Below, one piece after another: positions 52,688 to 60,902 of a stretch of 62,500 bases of DNA. The notes below the pieces were generated by a model. It did no database searches. It worked only from the letters and a program-made list of their open reading frames with translations, and was not told the origin of the DNA. A program made the position numbers and the translations under genes. The first letter of the stretch is position 1. Each line of letters starts with the position of its first letter. The DNA comes from Gluconobacter sp. Dm-62 (lineage in GTDB: Bacteria > Pseudomonadota > Alphaproteobacteria > Acetobacterales > Acetobacteraceae), in contig NZ_JAERLY010000015.1 in assembly GCF_018256155.1 (NCBI RefSeq), forward strand, positions 1 to 62,500. Direction: 5' to 3'.

Positions 52688-53566
52688 TCAGACGGTCTTG
52701 GCCGCTCCTTTGAGAAGGGCCTGCTGGGCTTCCTTGAGCGGATCGGACATTTTCTGTTCCGGCTCCTTGAGATGCAGGCTTTCAAGCGTGTCCAGCAGCG
52801 CCTCGGCCACCAGTACGCGCGCGAGCCATTTATGGTCCGCCGGGATCACGATCCAGGGGGCGTCCGGCGTTGCCGTTGCGCGGATCGCCTCTTCGTAGGC
52901 TGCGGTATAATGCGGCCAGAACTCGCGCTCCTTCAGGTCAGACGGGCTGAACTTCCAGCGCTTTTCCGGATGATCCAGCCGCTTGAGCAGACGCATGCGC
53001 TGCTCTTCGGGTGAAATATGCAGGAACAGCTTGAGGACGATGATGTTCTGCCGACGCAGATAGCTTTCGAAATGACGCAGATCACCCAGCCGATGATCCC
53101 AGAAATCCGGAAGATCGGGATTGAGCCCGCGCGCACGAACCATGTCCGGATGAACGCGCTCCACCAGAACGTCTTCATAATGGCTGCGGTTGAAAATGCC
53201 GATCTCACCCCGTGACGGCACGGCAAGATGAATGCGCCACAAATCATCATGACGCGTCGCGATGCCGACAGGCGCCTTGAACGACGTGACATGCACGCCC
53301 TGCGGGTTCAGGCCGGAAAAGGCATGGCGGATCGCACCATCCTTGCCGGCAGTGTCCATGCCCTGAAGCACAACAAGGATGCCATGCGTGGCATATGCCG
53401 CCAGCCGCTGCTGCAGGACAGACATCCGGTCCACGCAGTCGCGGATGCGCGTGCGGGACGTGTCTTTCTGGCGACCAAGTTTGTCATTCGTGGCGATGGA
53501 GGACAGACGGAAGTTCTTGCCGTCCGTAATGCGAAGTTGGGAAGGAAGCCCGGTCTCACCCGACAT
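52688..53566 (-). CDS. Polyphosphate kinase 2 family phosphotransferase
   Basis: A 292-residue P-loop protein. Walker A is LQGMDTAGKDGAIRHAFSG, and the lid and Walker B region is IGIFNRSHYEDVLVERVHP. These are diagnostic for PPK2, which moves phosphate between polyphosphate and nucleotides. Whether it prefers AMP, ADP or both cannot be told safely. Its start overlaps the end of the upstream SDR gene by 11 bases. Confidence 0.92.
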   Translation of the reverse strand: MSGETGLPSQLRITDGKNFRLSSIATNDKLGRQKDTSRTRIRDCVDRMSVLQQRLAAYATHGILVVLQGMDTAGKDGAIRHAFSGLNPQGVHVTSFKAPVGIATRHDDLWRIHLAVPSRGEIGIFNRSHYEDVLVERVHPDMVRARGLNPDLPDFWDHRLGDLRHFESYLRRQNIIVLKLFLHISPEEQRMRLLKRLDHPEKRWKFSPSDLKEREFWPHYTAAYEEAIRATATPDAPWIVIPADHKWLARVLVAEALLDTLESLHLKEPEQKMSDPLKEAQQALLKGAAKTV

Positions 53567-54311
53567 GACGGTTCACCGCAAGCCCACCCGATGCCTGACA
53601 GACCGGCATCATTTCCAGATAATTGACGTTCACATGCCAGGGCAGACCAATCAGCCAGGAGACTGTTCCCGCGATGTCTTCCGGTGTCAGCGGTGTCGTG
53701 TCCTTGTAAACGGCCGCCGCTTTGCTGTCGTCGCCCAGACGCACATTGCTGAATTCGCTGCCACCACACAGGCCAGGCTCGATATTCGTCACGCGGATGC
53801 GGGTGCCGAGCAGATCCGTGCGCAGGTTCTGGGTGAACTGATGCACGAAGGCCTTGGTCGCGCCATAGACGTTTCCGCCTGTGTAGGGATAGGTCCCCGC
53901 CGTGCTGCCCAGCGCGATGATGTAGCCCGTATTGCGCTGGACCATGCCCGGTAAAAGCGCACGCGTCAGCTCCACCACACCGGACACGTTCGTTGCGATC
54001 ATCGACTCCCAGTTGTCGGCCTCGGCGTCCTGCGCCGGCTCCATGCCGAGGGCCAGACCCGCATTGTTCACAAGCACGTCGATATCCTGCCATTCTTCAG
54101 GCAGGGCGGCGGGCAGGGCACGCAGGGCATTGCGATCGGTCATGTCGAGCGTGAAGGGCAGGACGCTCTCGCCGAGTTCCTCCTTGAGAGCTTCCAGACG
54201 CTCCTTGCGGCGCCCGGTTGCGATAACGCGGTGACCTTCACGGACAAGCCGCGTGGCAATGGCATGACCGAAGCCTGCGGTGGCGCCGGTGACGAGAACG
54301 GTGAGAGGCAT
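53556..54311 (-). CDS. SDR family oxidoreductase (YdfG-like)
   Basis: A 251-residue short-chain dehydrogenase. VTGATAGFGHAIATRL is the cofactor glycine motif, VLVNNAGLALG the NNAG motif, and S in ALGSTAGT with Y-x3-K in YGATKAF the catalytic set. The sequence resembles YdfG, which oxidises L-allo-threonine and serine-like 3-hydroxy acids with NADP. The ATG at 54311 has GGAG upstream; the frame is open further to 54470. Confidence 0.9.
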   Translation of the reverse strand: MPLTVLVTGATAGFGHAIATRLVREGHRVIATGRRKERLEALKEELGESVLPFTLDMTDRNALRALPAALPEEWQDIDVLVNNAGLALGMEPAQDAEADNWESMIATNVSGVVELTRALLPGMVQRNTGYIIALGSTAGTYPYTGGNVYGATKAFVHQFTQNLRTDLLGTRIRVTNIEPGLCGGSEFSNVRLGDDSKAAAVYKDTTPLTPEDIAGTVSWLIGLPWHVNVNYLEMMPVCQASGGLAVNRHVG

Positions 54312-54445
54312 GACAATCTCCAGACGGACAGTCCGCACCCGACCGGTGCGGTTCGTGGGGCGGTTCGGGATACTCAGGTCAATGACATTGGATGTCATTA
54401 ACACTCCTGAAGGCAAACGCTTGCAATACAGGAAGGGATGCACCC

Positions 54446-55072
54446 ATGTTGGCAGGCATGAAGAAAACACTCGATGGACGGAATGACAACCTGACGGATC
54501 CCGCTCTCATGGAGCTCGGCCTGACGGGAAAACTGCTCGTGGCGGCGCCTGCGCTGGCGGAGACGTTCTTTGAACGGACGGTGATCTATCTCTGCGCCCA
54601 TTCGGAGCAGGACGGCGCGATGGGGCTGATCGTCAACAAGCGCCTGTCCCAGCCCGGGCTGGACGAACTGTTCGGACAACTGGGAATCGAGCCCAACCCT
54701 CCCGAACGCCGCATCGGCGTCTGTATGGGAGGCCCGGTCGAGCACTCGCGTGGGTTTGTCCTGCATTCAGCGGACTGGGCAGGCGAGGGCAGTCTGGACG
54801 TCGATGGCCACACGTCCCTGACCGCCAGTCTGGATATTTTGCGCGAGATCGCCGCCGGACATGGCCCGAAACAGGCCATGATGGCGCTCGGACATGCCGC
54901 CTGGGCGCCAGGGCAGCTCGAACAGGAAATCCAGCGCGACAGCTCGTGGTTCGTGGCGCCTGCCACCGACGAGATCGTGTTTGGTACCGATCATGCAAAA
55001 AAATGGCGACAGGCCCTCGTCGCAATCGATTTCGATCCACTTCTTCTTTCGTCGTCGGTCGGGGAAGCCTGA
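54446..55072 (+). CDS. YqgE/AlgH family protein
   Basis: A 208-residue protein of the DUF179 family. LTGKLLVAAPAL, FFERTVIYLCAHSEQDGAMGLIVNK (two strands) and GGPVEHSRGFVLHS are the conserved blocks. Members are cytoplasmic and of uncertain role. GGAAGG lies nine bases before the ATG at 54446; a second ATG 12 bases later is an alternative. It diverges from the SDR gene. Confidence 0.9.
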   Translation: MLAGMKKTLDGRNDNLTDPALMELGLTGKLLVAAPALAETFFERTVIYLCAHSEQDGAMGLIVNKRLSQPGLDELFGQLGIEPNPPERRIGVCMGGPVEHSRGFVLHSADWAGEGSLDVDGHTSLTASLDILREIAAGHGPKQAMMALGHAAWAPGQLEQEIQRDSSWFVAPATDEIVFGTDHAKKWRQALVAIDFDPLLLSSSVGEA

Positions 55073-55130
55073 AGCGGCGTTCTGTTCCGAAGATGATCCA
55101 CCAGACACAGCCCAGAAACAGGAAGGTAGC

Positions 55131-55784
55131 ATGAGCGCATCCCATATCCTCTACATCTATGAACACTGCCCGTTCTGCACCAAGGCGCGGATGATCTTCG
55201 GGCTCAGGAACATTCCCTATGAGCAGCGCATCCTGCTCAATGATGATGTCGACGGCCCGGTTCGCATGGTCGGCCGCAAGGTCGTTCCCATCCTTGAAGA
55301 AAACGGAACATTCATGCCCGAGAGCATGGATATCGTCACGCATGTCGACGCAATTGGCACGCCGGTCCTGACCGGGAAAACTCATCCTGAAATTGCGGCA
55401 TGGCTGAAAAAGGTGGGGACGCCGCTCTATCGCCTGTTCCTGCCCCGTGCCGCGGCGGCACCCCTGCCGGAGTTCGCAACAACATCCGCACGCGCCGGGT
55501 TCATCCGTCGCAAGGAACCGTCCGTCGGATCGTTCAGTGCCCTGCTGGAAGACAGGACCGACGAACTGACGCAGCTTAACGCGCTGCTGAAGGAACTGGC
55601 GCCGCTGATCCGCTCGCCTCAGGCCGTGAATGGCGAACTCTCCACGGACGACATCCATCTCTATGCCCATCTGCACAGCATGTCGCTGATCCGGGGCGTT
55701 GTGTATCCGCCCGAAGTCGAGGCCTACCGGCAGGCCATGGCGGCACGGTCCGGCGTGACGCTGTTTGACGCCATCGCCGTCTGA
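55131..55784 (+). CDS. grxB: Glutaredoxin 2
   Basis: A 217-residue Grx2 with a glutathione-transferase-like fold. The active site is YEHCPFCTKARM with Cys13 and Cys16. GGRKVVPILE-like text (GRKVVPILEENG) gives the cis-proline, and SMDIVTHVD the GSH contact. An all-helical C-terminal domain follows. It reduces mixed disulfides with glutathione. GGAAGG lies just before the ATG at 55131; the gene follows yqgE by 58 bases. Confidence 0.93.
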   Translation: MSASHILYIYEHCPFCTKARMIFGLRNIPYEQRILLNDDVDGPVRMVGRKVVPILEENGTFMPESMDIVTHVDAIGTPVLTGKTHPEIAAWLKKVGTPLYRLFLPRAAAAPLPEFATTSARAGFIRRKEPSVGSFSALLEDRTDELTQLNALLKELAPLIRSPQAVNGELSTDDIHLYAHLHSMSLIRGVVYPPEVEAYRQAMAARSGVTLFDAIAV

Positions 55785-55846
55785 GCGGCCCTCTTGGAAA
55801 ATCCAGTCCGGACAGTTACGGTTGCGCATTAAATCTGGAGGTTCGG

Positions 55847-57238
55847 ATGCGCGGAACTGTTTGTGGACTTGTTGTCTCCTGTCTGATGGCGGGGAGCGCG
55901 CTCGCCGCCCCCGCCATCCATCCGCAGGCTGAAACGCAGGCCCTGTCACTGGCCGAGAAAGCCATCGCCCTGCGTTCGGTCGCAGGCACGGGCAACCAGA
56001 CCCCCCAGGTCGCGACGCTGTTTCGTGACGCGCTGGTTCAGGGCGGCTTTGCACCTGCTGACATCACCATCACGCCTTATCATGACACCGCCTATCTGAT
56101 TGCCCGATGGCACGGCACCGACCCGTCCCTGAAGCCACTGGTCATTTCCGGTCATATGGATGTGGTCGAAGCCAAAGCCGCCGACTGGACCCATGACCCG
56201 TTCAAACCGCAGATTGTGAACGGCTATCTGCTCGGACGCGGCGCCACGGATATGAAGCTCGACGATACGGTCAGCATTGCGTCTCTTCTGGAGCTCAAAC
56301 GTGAAGGGTATCGCCCAAGGCGGGATATCATCATCGCGTTTTCGGGCGATGAAGAGACCGACATGAACACCGGACAGGCCATCGCCAAACTTCTTGATAC
56401 GGCGGATCTGGTGCTGAACGTCGATGGCGCCAACGGTGTTCTGGACGATCGCACCGGAAAACCGATCTATTTCAGTTGGGAAGGCGCGGAGAAATCCTAC
56501 GCGGATTATCGCCTGACAGTGACCAATCCCGGCGGCCATTCCTCCGAACCGAGAGCCGTGAACGCGATCGACGAACTGGCCGCGGCTCTGCTGCGGATCC
56601 AGCAGCACCGGTTCAAACCGGAGCTGAACGAACTCACACACGCCTACTTCGTGAGCGCAGCACAATGGGAAGCGCCCGCCACAGCCGCGGCCATGCGCGC
56701 GTTTGCAGCCAATCCGGCCGATGAAAAAGCCATTGCAAGCCTGTCAGCCGATCCCTCCCTGATCGGACGGATGGGAACGACCTGCGTGGTGACCATGATC
56801 AACGGCGGCCATGCCCTGAATGCGCTCCCGCAGCGTGCGACGGCCAACATCAACTGCCGGATTTTCCCCGGACACCCGCGCCCGGAAATCGCAAAGGAAC
56901 TGCAGGAGGCTGCGGCCGATCCTGCCCTGAAGATCGAGGACGTTTCGGCTGGTTCCGTTGAGACCGCAGCCTCGCCCATGCGGCCGGATTTCGTGAAAGC
57001 CGTCGAACACGGCATTCACAGTGTCTATCCCGGAATGCCGGTCTTCCCGAGCATGTCGTCAGGCGCGAGCGACAGCATGTGGTACCGCTACAATCATGTG
57101 CCCAGCTACGGCATGTCGCCGTTGTTCATCAAACCGTCTGAATCCTTCATGCACGGCCTGAACGAACGTACGCCCGTAGCCTCAATCCGCCCTGCCGTCG
57201 ATGCGATGATGGTGATGGTGACGGACTTGTCTCACTGA
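55847..57238 (+). CDS. Exported M20 family metallopeptidase
   Basis: A 463-residue zinc peptidase with a signal peptide (GLVVSCLMAGSALAAP). ISGHMDVVEA, GRGATDMKLD and FSGDEETDMNTG supply the metal ligands and catalytic Glu; NPGGHSSEPRAVNAI is the dimerisation or lid segment. Architecture fits the M20/M25/M40 carboxypeptidases that trim peptides, here in the periplasm. It converges on an S9 peptidase gene across a shared terminator. Confidence 0.92.
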   Translation: MRGTVCGLVVSCLMAGSALAAPAIHPQAETQALSLAEKAIALRSVAGTGNQTPQVATLFRDALVQGGFAPADITITPYHDTAYLIARWHGTDPSLKPLVISGHMDVVEAKAADWTHDPFKPQIVNGYLLGRGATDMKLDDTVSIASLLELKREGYRPRRDIIIAFSGDEETDMNTGQAIAKLLDTADLVLNVDGANGVLDDRTGKPIYFSWEGAEKSYADYRLTVTNPGGHSSEPRAVNAIDELAAALLRIQQHRFKPELNELTHAYFVSAAQWEAPATAAAMRAFAANPADEKAIASLSADPSLIGRMGTTCVVTMINGGHALNALPQRATANINCRIFPGHPRPEIAKELQEAAADPALKIEDVSAGSVETAASPMRPDFVKAVEHGIHSVYPGMPVFPSMSSGASDSMWYRYNHVPSYGMSPLFIKPSESFMHGLNERTPVASIRPAVDAMMVMVTDLSH

Positions 57239-57251
57239 AGTCATAACCCAC

Positions 57252-57291
57252 AAAAAAAGGGGCCCGGATCTTATGATCCGGCCCCCTTTTT
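57252..57291. terminator. Bidirectional rho-independent terminator
   Basis: GGGGCCCGGATC and GATCCGGCCCC pair around TTAT, flanked by a run of seven A and a run of five T. It serves the two converging peptidase genes. Confidence 0.9.
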
Positions 57292-57311
57292 CATATTCGC
57301 CTGATGCAGGA

Positions 57312-59531
57312 TTATTTCCCGGGCTGAAGCACCGAGCTCAGGAACTGCACCCGCCGCTGGGCCACGCGGGCGCGGATGACGGGGTCAGGCAGCATATGCG
57401 TGCCCGGCAGCAGCAGCAGGTCATAGGGCTTGCCGGCATGGAGCAGAGCCTGCGTCAGTTTCATGGTATTTTCGAAATAGACATTGTCGTCCGTGATGCC
57501 ATGCATCAGCAGCAACGGCCGCTTCAGCGTGTCGGCATAGGTCAGGACATTGCTCTTGCGATAGCCTTCCGCATCGTCCTGCGGCATGCCGAGATAACGC
57601 TCGGTATAGGCCGTATCATAATCCGCAAAATCAACAGGCGGCGCACCCGCAACGCCGACCTTGAACACGTCCGGACGGCGGATGGTCGCCATGGCGGTGA
57701 AATAGCCGCCAAAAGACCAGCCATGCACGCCGACGCGGGAGAGATCCATTTCATGATGGCGCTTGCCGAGCGCCTGAAGCCCGTCCACCTGATCCTGAAG
57801 CGGCGCATCGATCAGATTGCCCTTGATGGCACGCTCGAAATCATGATCGCGACCCGGTGTGCCCCGACCGTCGATCGTGACGACGATATAGCCCTGATTG
57901 GCAAGGCACTGATCATCCAGAAAGGCTGTCGGCGTATCACGCACCAGCTTCACGCCCGGCCCGGCATAGACCGACAGCACGACCGGATAGCGCTTTGAGG
58001 CACTGAAATTGTCCGGACGAATAATGGCTGCATCCAGCTCACGCGTTCCTGCGGTCGTGAATTCAATATGAACCGGCAGCTTCGGCGGCTGGGCTACGCT
58101 GGGAAGCGTTGCAACGACATGCCCGTCCGCATCCCGAACCTGCGTCTGGCGCGTGCCATTCGCACTGGCAAAGGTATCGACCATGGCCGTATGCGTGCCA
58201 TTCGTGACATGCACATTGTGAATACCGCGCTCCGTCACAAACGGCGTAACGGCCCCGGTCCCGAGGTCGATATGCACGACTTCATTGTCCAGCCGGTTGG
58301 CCCGGACAGTGACCGTGATGGTGTTGTGTCCGGCGTCATAGTCGTCGAAGGCGACATAGGACAAACCAGGCGGCGTCAGGACACGCTGAAGTGTTCCATC
58401 GGCTGCATGAAGCTCAAGCTGCCAGTCCTTGCCCCGGTCCGCAGCCCAGAGAAAACCTGCATTTTTATCCAGAAACACCGGAAGATTGTGCCCACCGGAG
58501 GCCGCGCGCGGGTCCAGCTCGATCCAGGCCGGATCAGACTGGCTCAGAAGCACATGCGTGGCCCCGGTCGCGGGATCGATCGTCAGAAGCTGTTCCTGCG
58601 TCTGGGCACGATTGAGCAGCACGACAGCGAGCGGACCGTTCTTCCGCCACACCACACGTCCAAGATACGGCCACGCCTCGTGATCCCATGAGATCCAGCG
58701 CACCGGACCGCCCTTGGCATCCACGAGGCCAAAGCGTGTTTTCGCGTTGGTTGTGCCTGCGCGGGGATAACGGAACGAGACCGGCTCGGCCTGCGGGGCT
58801 TGAGGATTGGTGATGTAGTGCTTTTCGACGTCGCTGTTATCGGCTTCTTCAAACAGGATGGTCTTGCTGTCAGGAGACCACCAGGCGCCATCGGCCCGCT
58901 CCAGTTCCTCGGCTGCGGCAAATTCGGCGAGGCCATGCGTCAACGTCTCACTGCCGCCGGTTGTCAGGCGCGTTTCACGCCCGCTGACCAGATCAACGCT
59001 ATAAAGATCATTGTCCCGCACGGCGGCAAGGCTCAGACCGTCCGGCGACAGGCGGGGCGCGATCCACTGACCTTCGACCGGCGTAACACGGCCATCATCC
59101 GTGGCAATGCGCTCAAGCTGCCCGCCCTGTGAGGCCAGAACCGTGCCCCCGTCCTCACTCATCTGATAATCGGTAATGCCTGACATGATCTGCCGCGCCC
59201 GTTCCCGCCGGGCCTTCTCCTCAACCGACAGATTTTCCGGCCCCGAAGCCGGCGCAGCCAGCTCATGAATCGAATGGTCCGGCAGGTCGTAGCGATAAAG
59301 GTGCAGATGCGTGTCAAACGGCCCCGAGCGCAGGAACAGGACGGAATGACCATCCGGTGTGACCTCGGCATGGTTCGGCAGCCCGAGCGCGCCATTCCGG
59401 GTCTTCGCCAGATCGATCATGCAGGCAGCAGGATCTGCGGCCTGCAGAACGCCAGCGGACAACAACGGAGACAGGACAGCACAGGCCAGAAGGATGCGGC
59501 GCAGGGGAAGGCGCAGGGAAGGTGACGGCAT
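57312..59531 (-). CDS. Exported S9 family peptidase (dipeptidyl peptidase IV-like)
   Basis: A 739-residue serine peptidase with a signal peptide (ILLACAVLSPLLSAGVLQAA). Residues 40-480 look like the beta-propeller; the hydrolase domain has GVHGWSFGGYFTAMA (Ser), ITDDNVYFENTMKL (Asp) and LLPGTHML (His). DPP4-like enzymes release dipeptides with penultimate proline or alanine. Together with the M20 peptidase and the POT transporter it would support periplasmic peptide use. Confidence 0.93.
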   Translation of the reverse strand: MPSPSLRLPLRRILLACAVLSPLLSAGVLQAADPAACMIDLAKTRNGALGLPNHAEVTPDGHSVLFLRSGPFDTHLHLYRYDLPDHSIHELAAPASGPENLSVEEKARRERARQIMSGITDYQMSEDGGTVLASQGGQLERIATDDGRVTPVEGQWIAPRLSPDGLSLAAVRDNDLYSVDLVSGRETRLTTGGSETLTHGLAEFAAAEELERADGAWWSPDSKTILFEEADNSDVEKHYITNPQAPQAEPVSFRYPRAGTTNAKTRFGLVDAKGGPVRWISWDHEAWPYLGRVVWRKNGPLAVVLLNRAQTQEQLLTIDPATGATHVLLSQSDPAWIELDPRAASGGHNLPVFLDKNAGFLWAADRGKDWQLELHAADGTLQRVLTPPGLSYVAFDDYDAGHNTITVTVRANRLDNEVVHIDLGTGAVTPFVTERGIHNVHVTNGTHTAMVDTFASANGTRQTQVRDADGHVVATLPSVAQPPKLPVHIEFTTAGTRELDAAIIRPDNFSASKRYPVVLSVYAGPGVKLVRDTPTAFLDDQCLANQGYIVVTIDGRGTPGRDHDFERAIKGNLIDAPLQDQVDGLQALGKRHHEMDLSRVGVHGWSFGGYFTAMATIRRPDVFKVGVAGAPPVDFADYDTAYTERYLGMPQDDAEGYRKSNVLTYADTLKRPLLLMHGITDDNVYFENTMKLTQALLHAGKPYDLLLLPGTHMLPDPVIRARVAQRRVQFLSSVLQPGK

Positions 59532-59724
59532 TGCTTCTCCAACTAAGGATAACGGCGGACAGGATTTTGATGTCGATCATGGACCGGAGCGTCGTTTGTG
59601 AACAGGGTTTCCGCGAAGGATGACGCAGCCGTCTCACGTTTTCGGGAGCAGGGGCGTTTTTACCGGGACCGATCCCGGGCTCGGGTGTTCTGTATCACGG
59701 TATGTCTCAGCAAGAAGGAGCCTG

Positions 59725-60810
59725 ATGGATATGCAGTATCGTCAGCTTGGTCGCTCGGGCCTCAAGATTTCAGCACTCAATTTCGGATCGGTCACGTTCG
59801 GGGGGCAGGGCAGTTTCGCCGCCACGGGCAAAGTGGATCTCGCCGAAGCCACGCGGATGGTGGACATCTGCGTCGAGCACGGCGTGAACATGTTCGACAC
59901 GGCGGACGCCTATTCCGGCGGTGAAGCCGAGGAAATCCTCGGCCGCGTTCTTCAGGGCCGTAGTCGCGAACTGCTTGTCACCACAAAAGTGCGTTTTCCG
60001 ACGGGAAAAGGGCCGAACGAACAGGGCCTGTCGCGTCATCATATCCTCAATGCCTGCGAAGACAGCCTGCGTCGGCTGGGGCGGGATCACATCGATCTTT
60101 ATTATCTGCATGAATGGGACGGCCTGACGCCGGTTGAAGAGACGCTTGAGGCGCTCCAGACCCTGCGTGATCAGGGCAAGATCCGGTATGCGGGCATTTC
60201 CAATTTCGCGGGCTGGCAGGCCATGAAGCTGCTCGGAGCAGCTGAGCGGGACCGTCTGATCGTCCCCGTCAGCCAGCAGCTCTATTATTCCCTTGAAGCC
60301 CGCGATGCCGAATATGAGCTTCTGCCGCTCGCCGTGGATCAGGGCCTGGGCGTTCAGGTCTGGAGCCCACTCGCCTGTGGCCTGCTGACCGGGAAATACC
60401 GTCGCGGCAAGACAGCCCCGGAAGATTCCCGCCGCATTTCCGGCTGGCCTGAGCCGGAAGTCCGGGATCTGAAAAAGCTCTACGATACGGTCGAGGTTCT
60501 GGTGCAGATTGCGGAAGAACACAGCGTCTCCGCCGCCCGCGTGGCGCTGGCCTGGACACTGCACAAGCCGGGCATCACGTCCCTCGTTCTGGGCGCGCGC
60601 AAGGAGAGCCAGCTTCTGGACAATCTTGCGGCCGCATCGCTCCGTCTGACACAGGAACAGGTCCGTAGACTTGACGATGTGAGCGCTCCAGACCTGATCT
60701 ATCCCTACTGGCATCAGAACCGGAACGCCTTTGATCGTCTCTCCAAGGCGGATCTTGTTTTGCAGGGGCCTGCAAAACGTCATCGGGAGGCCCTTGAAAC
60801 AAAAAAGTGA
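59725..60810 (+). CDS. Aldo/keto reductase
   Basis: A 361-residue NADP(H) oxidoreductase. The tetrad is visible: Asp and Tyr in MFDTADAYSGGEAEE, Lys in LLVTTKVRF, His in YYLHEWDG. ISNFAGWQ, VQVWSPLACGLLTGKY and LVLGARKESQL are the usual barrel and cofactor motifs of the larger AKR groups. AAGAAGGAG precedes the ATG at 59725; the frame is open upstream to 59620. The substrate is not predictable. The clpB promoter appears to lie in its last codons. Confidence 0.92.
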   Translation: MDMQYRQLGRSGLKISALNFGSVTFGGQGSFAATGKVDLAEATRMVDICVEHGVNMFDTADAYSGGEAEEILGRVLQGRSRELLVTTKVRFPTGKGPNEQGLSRHHILNACEDSLRRLGRDHIDLYYLHEWDGLTPVEETLEALQTLRDQGKIRYAGISNFAGWQAMKLLGAAERDRLIVPVSQQLYYSLEARDAEYELLPLAVDQGLGVQVWSPLACGLLTGKYRRGKTAPEDSRRISGWPEPEVRDLKKLYDTVEVLVQIAEEHSVSAARVALAWTLHKPGITSLVLGARKESQLLDNLAAASLRLTQEQVRRLDDVSAPDLIYPYWHQNRNAFDRLSKADLVLQGPAKRHREALETKK

Positions 60811-60820
60811 CTGCCTAAAT
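60793..60820 (+). promoter_or_regulatory. Heat-shock (sigma-32 type) promoter for clpB
   Basis: CTTGAAA at 60793 and CCTAAAT at 60814 are separated so that 17 bases lie between CTTG and the -10 element. This fits the alphaproteobacterial RpoH form CTTG-N17/18-CYTATNT with one mismatch. It straddles the stop codon of the aldo/keto reductase gene and is 83-110 bases before the clpB ATG. Confidence 0.65.
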
Positions 60821-60830
60821 CTTAAGCACA

Positions 60831-60853
60831 GGCCGCTGCCTTCGGGGGCGGCC
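60831..60853 (+). other. Leader hairpin with UUCG tetraloop before clpB
   Basis: GGCCGC pairs with GCGGCC, and the helix continues with mismatches to a C-TTCG-G tetraloop, a highly stable RNA loop. No T run follows. It may end aldo/keto reductase transcripts weakly or structure the clpB leader. Confidence 0.5.
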
Positions 60854-60902
60854 AGACACATCAATGCCGCCGTAACGGGGCATACGAGGACTTTTAAAGA
60901 CT

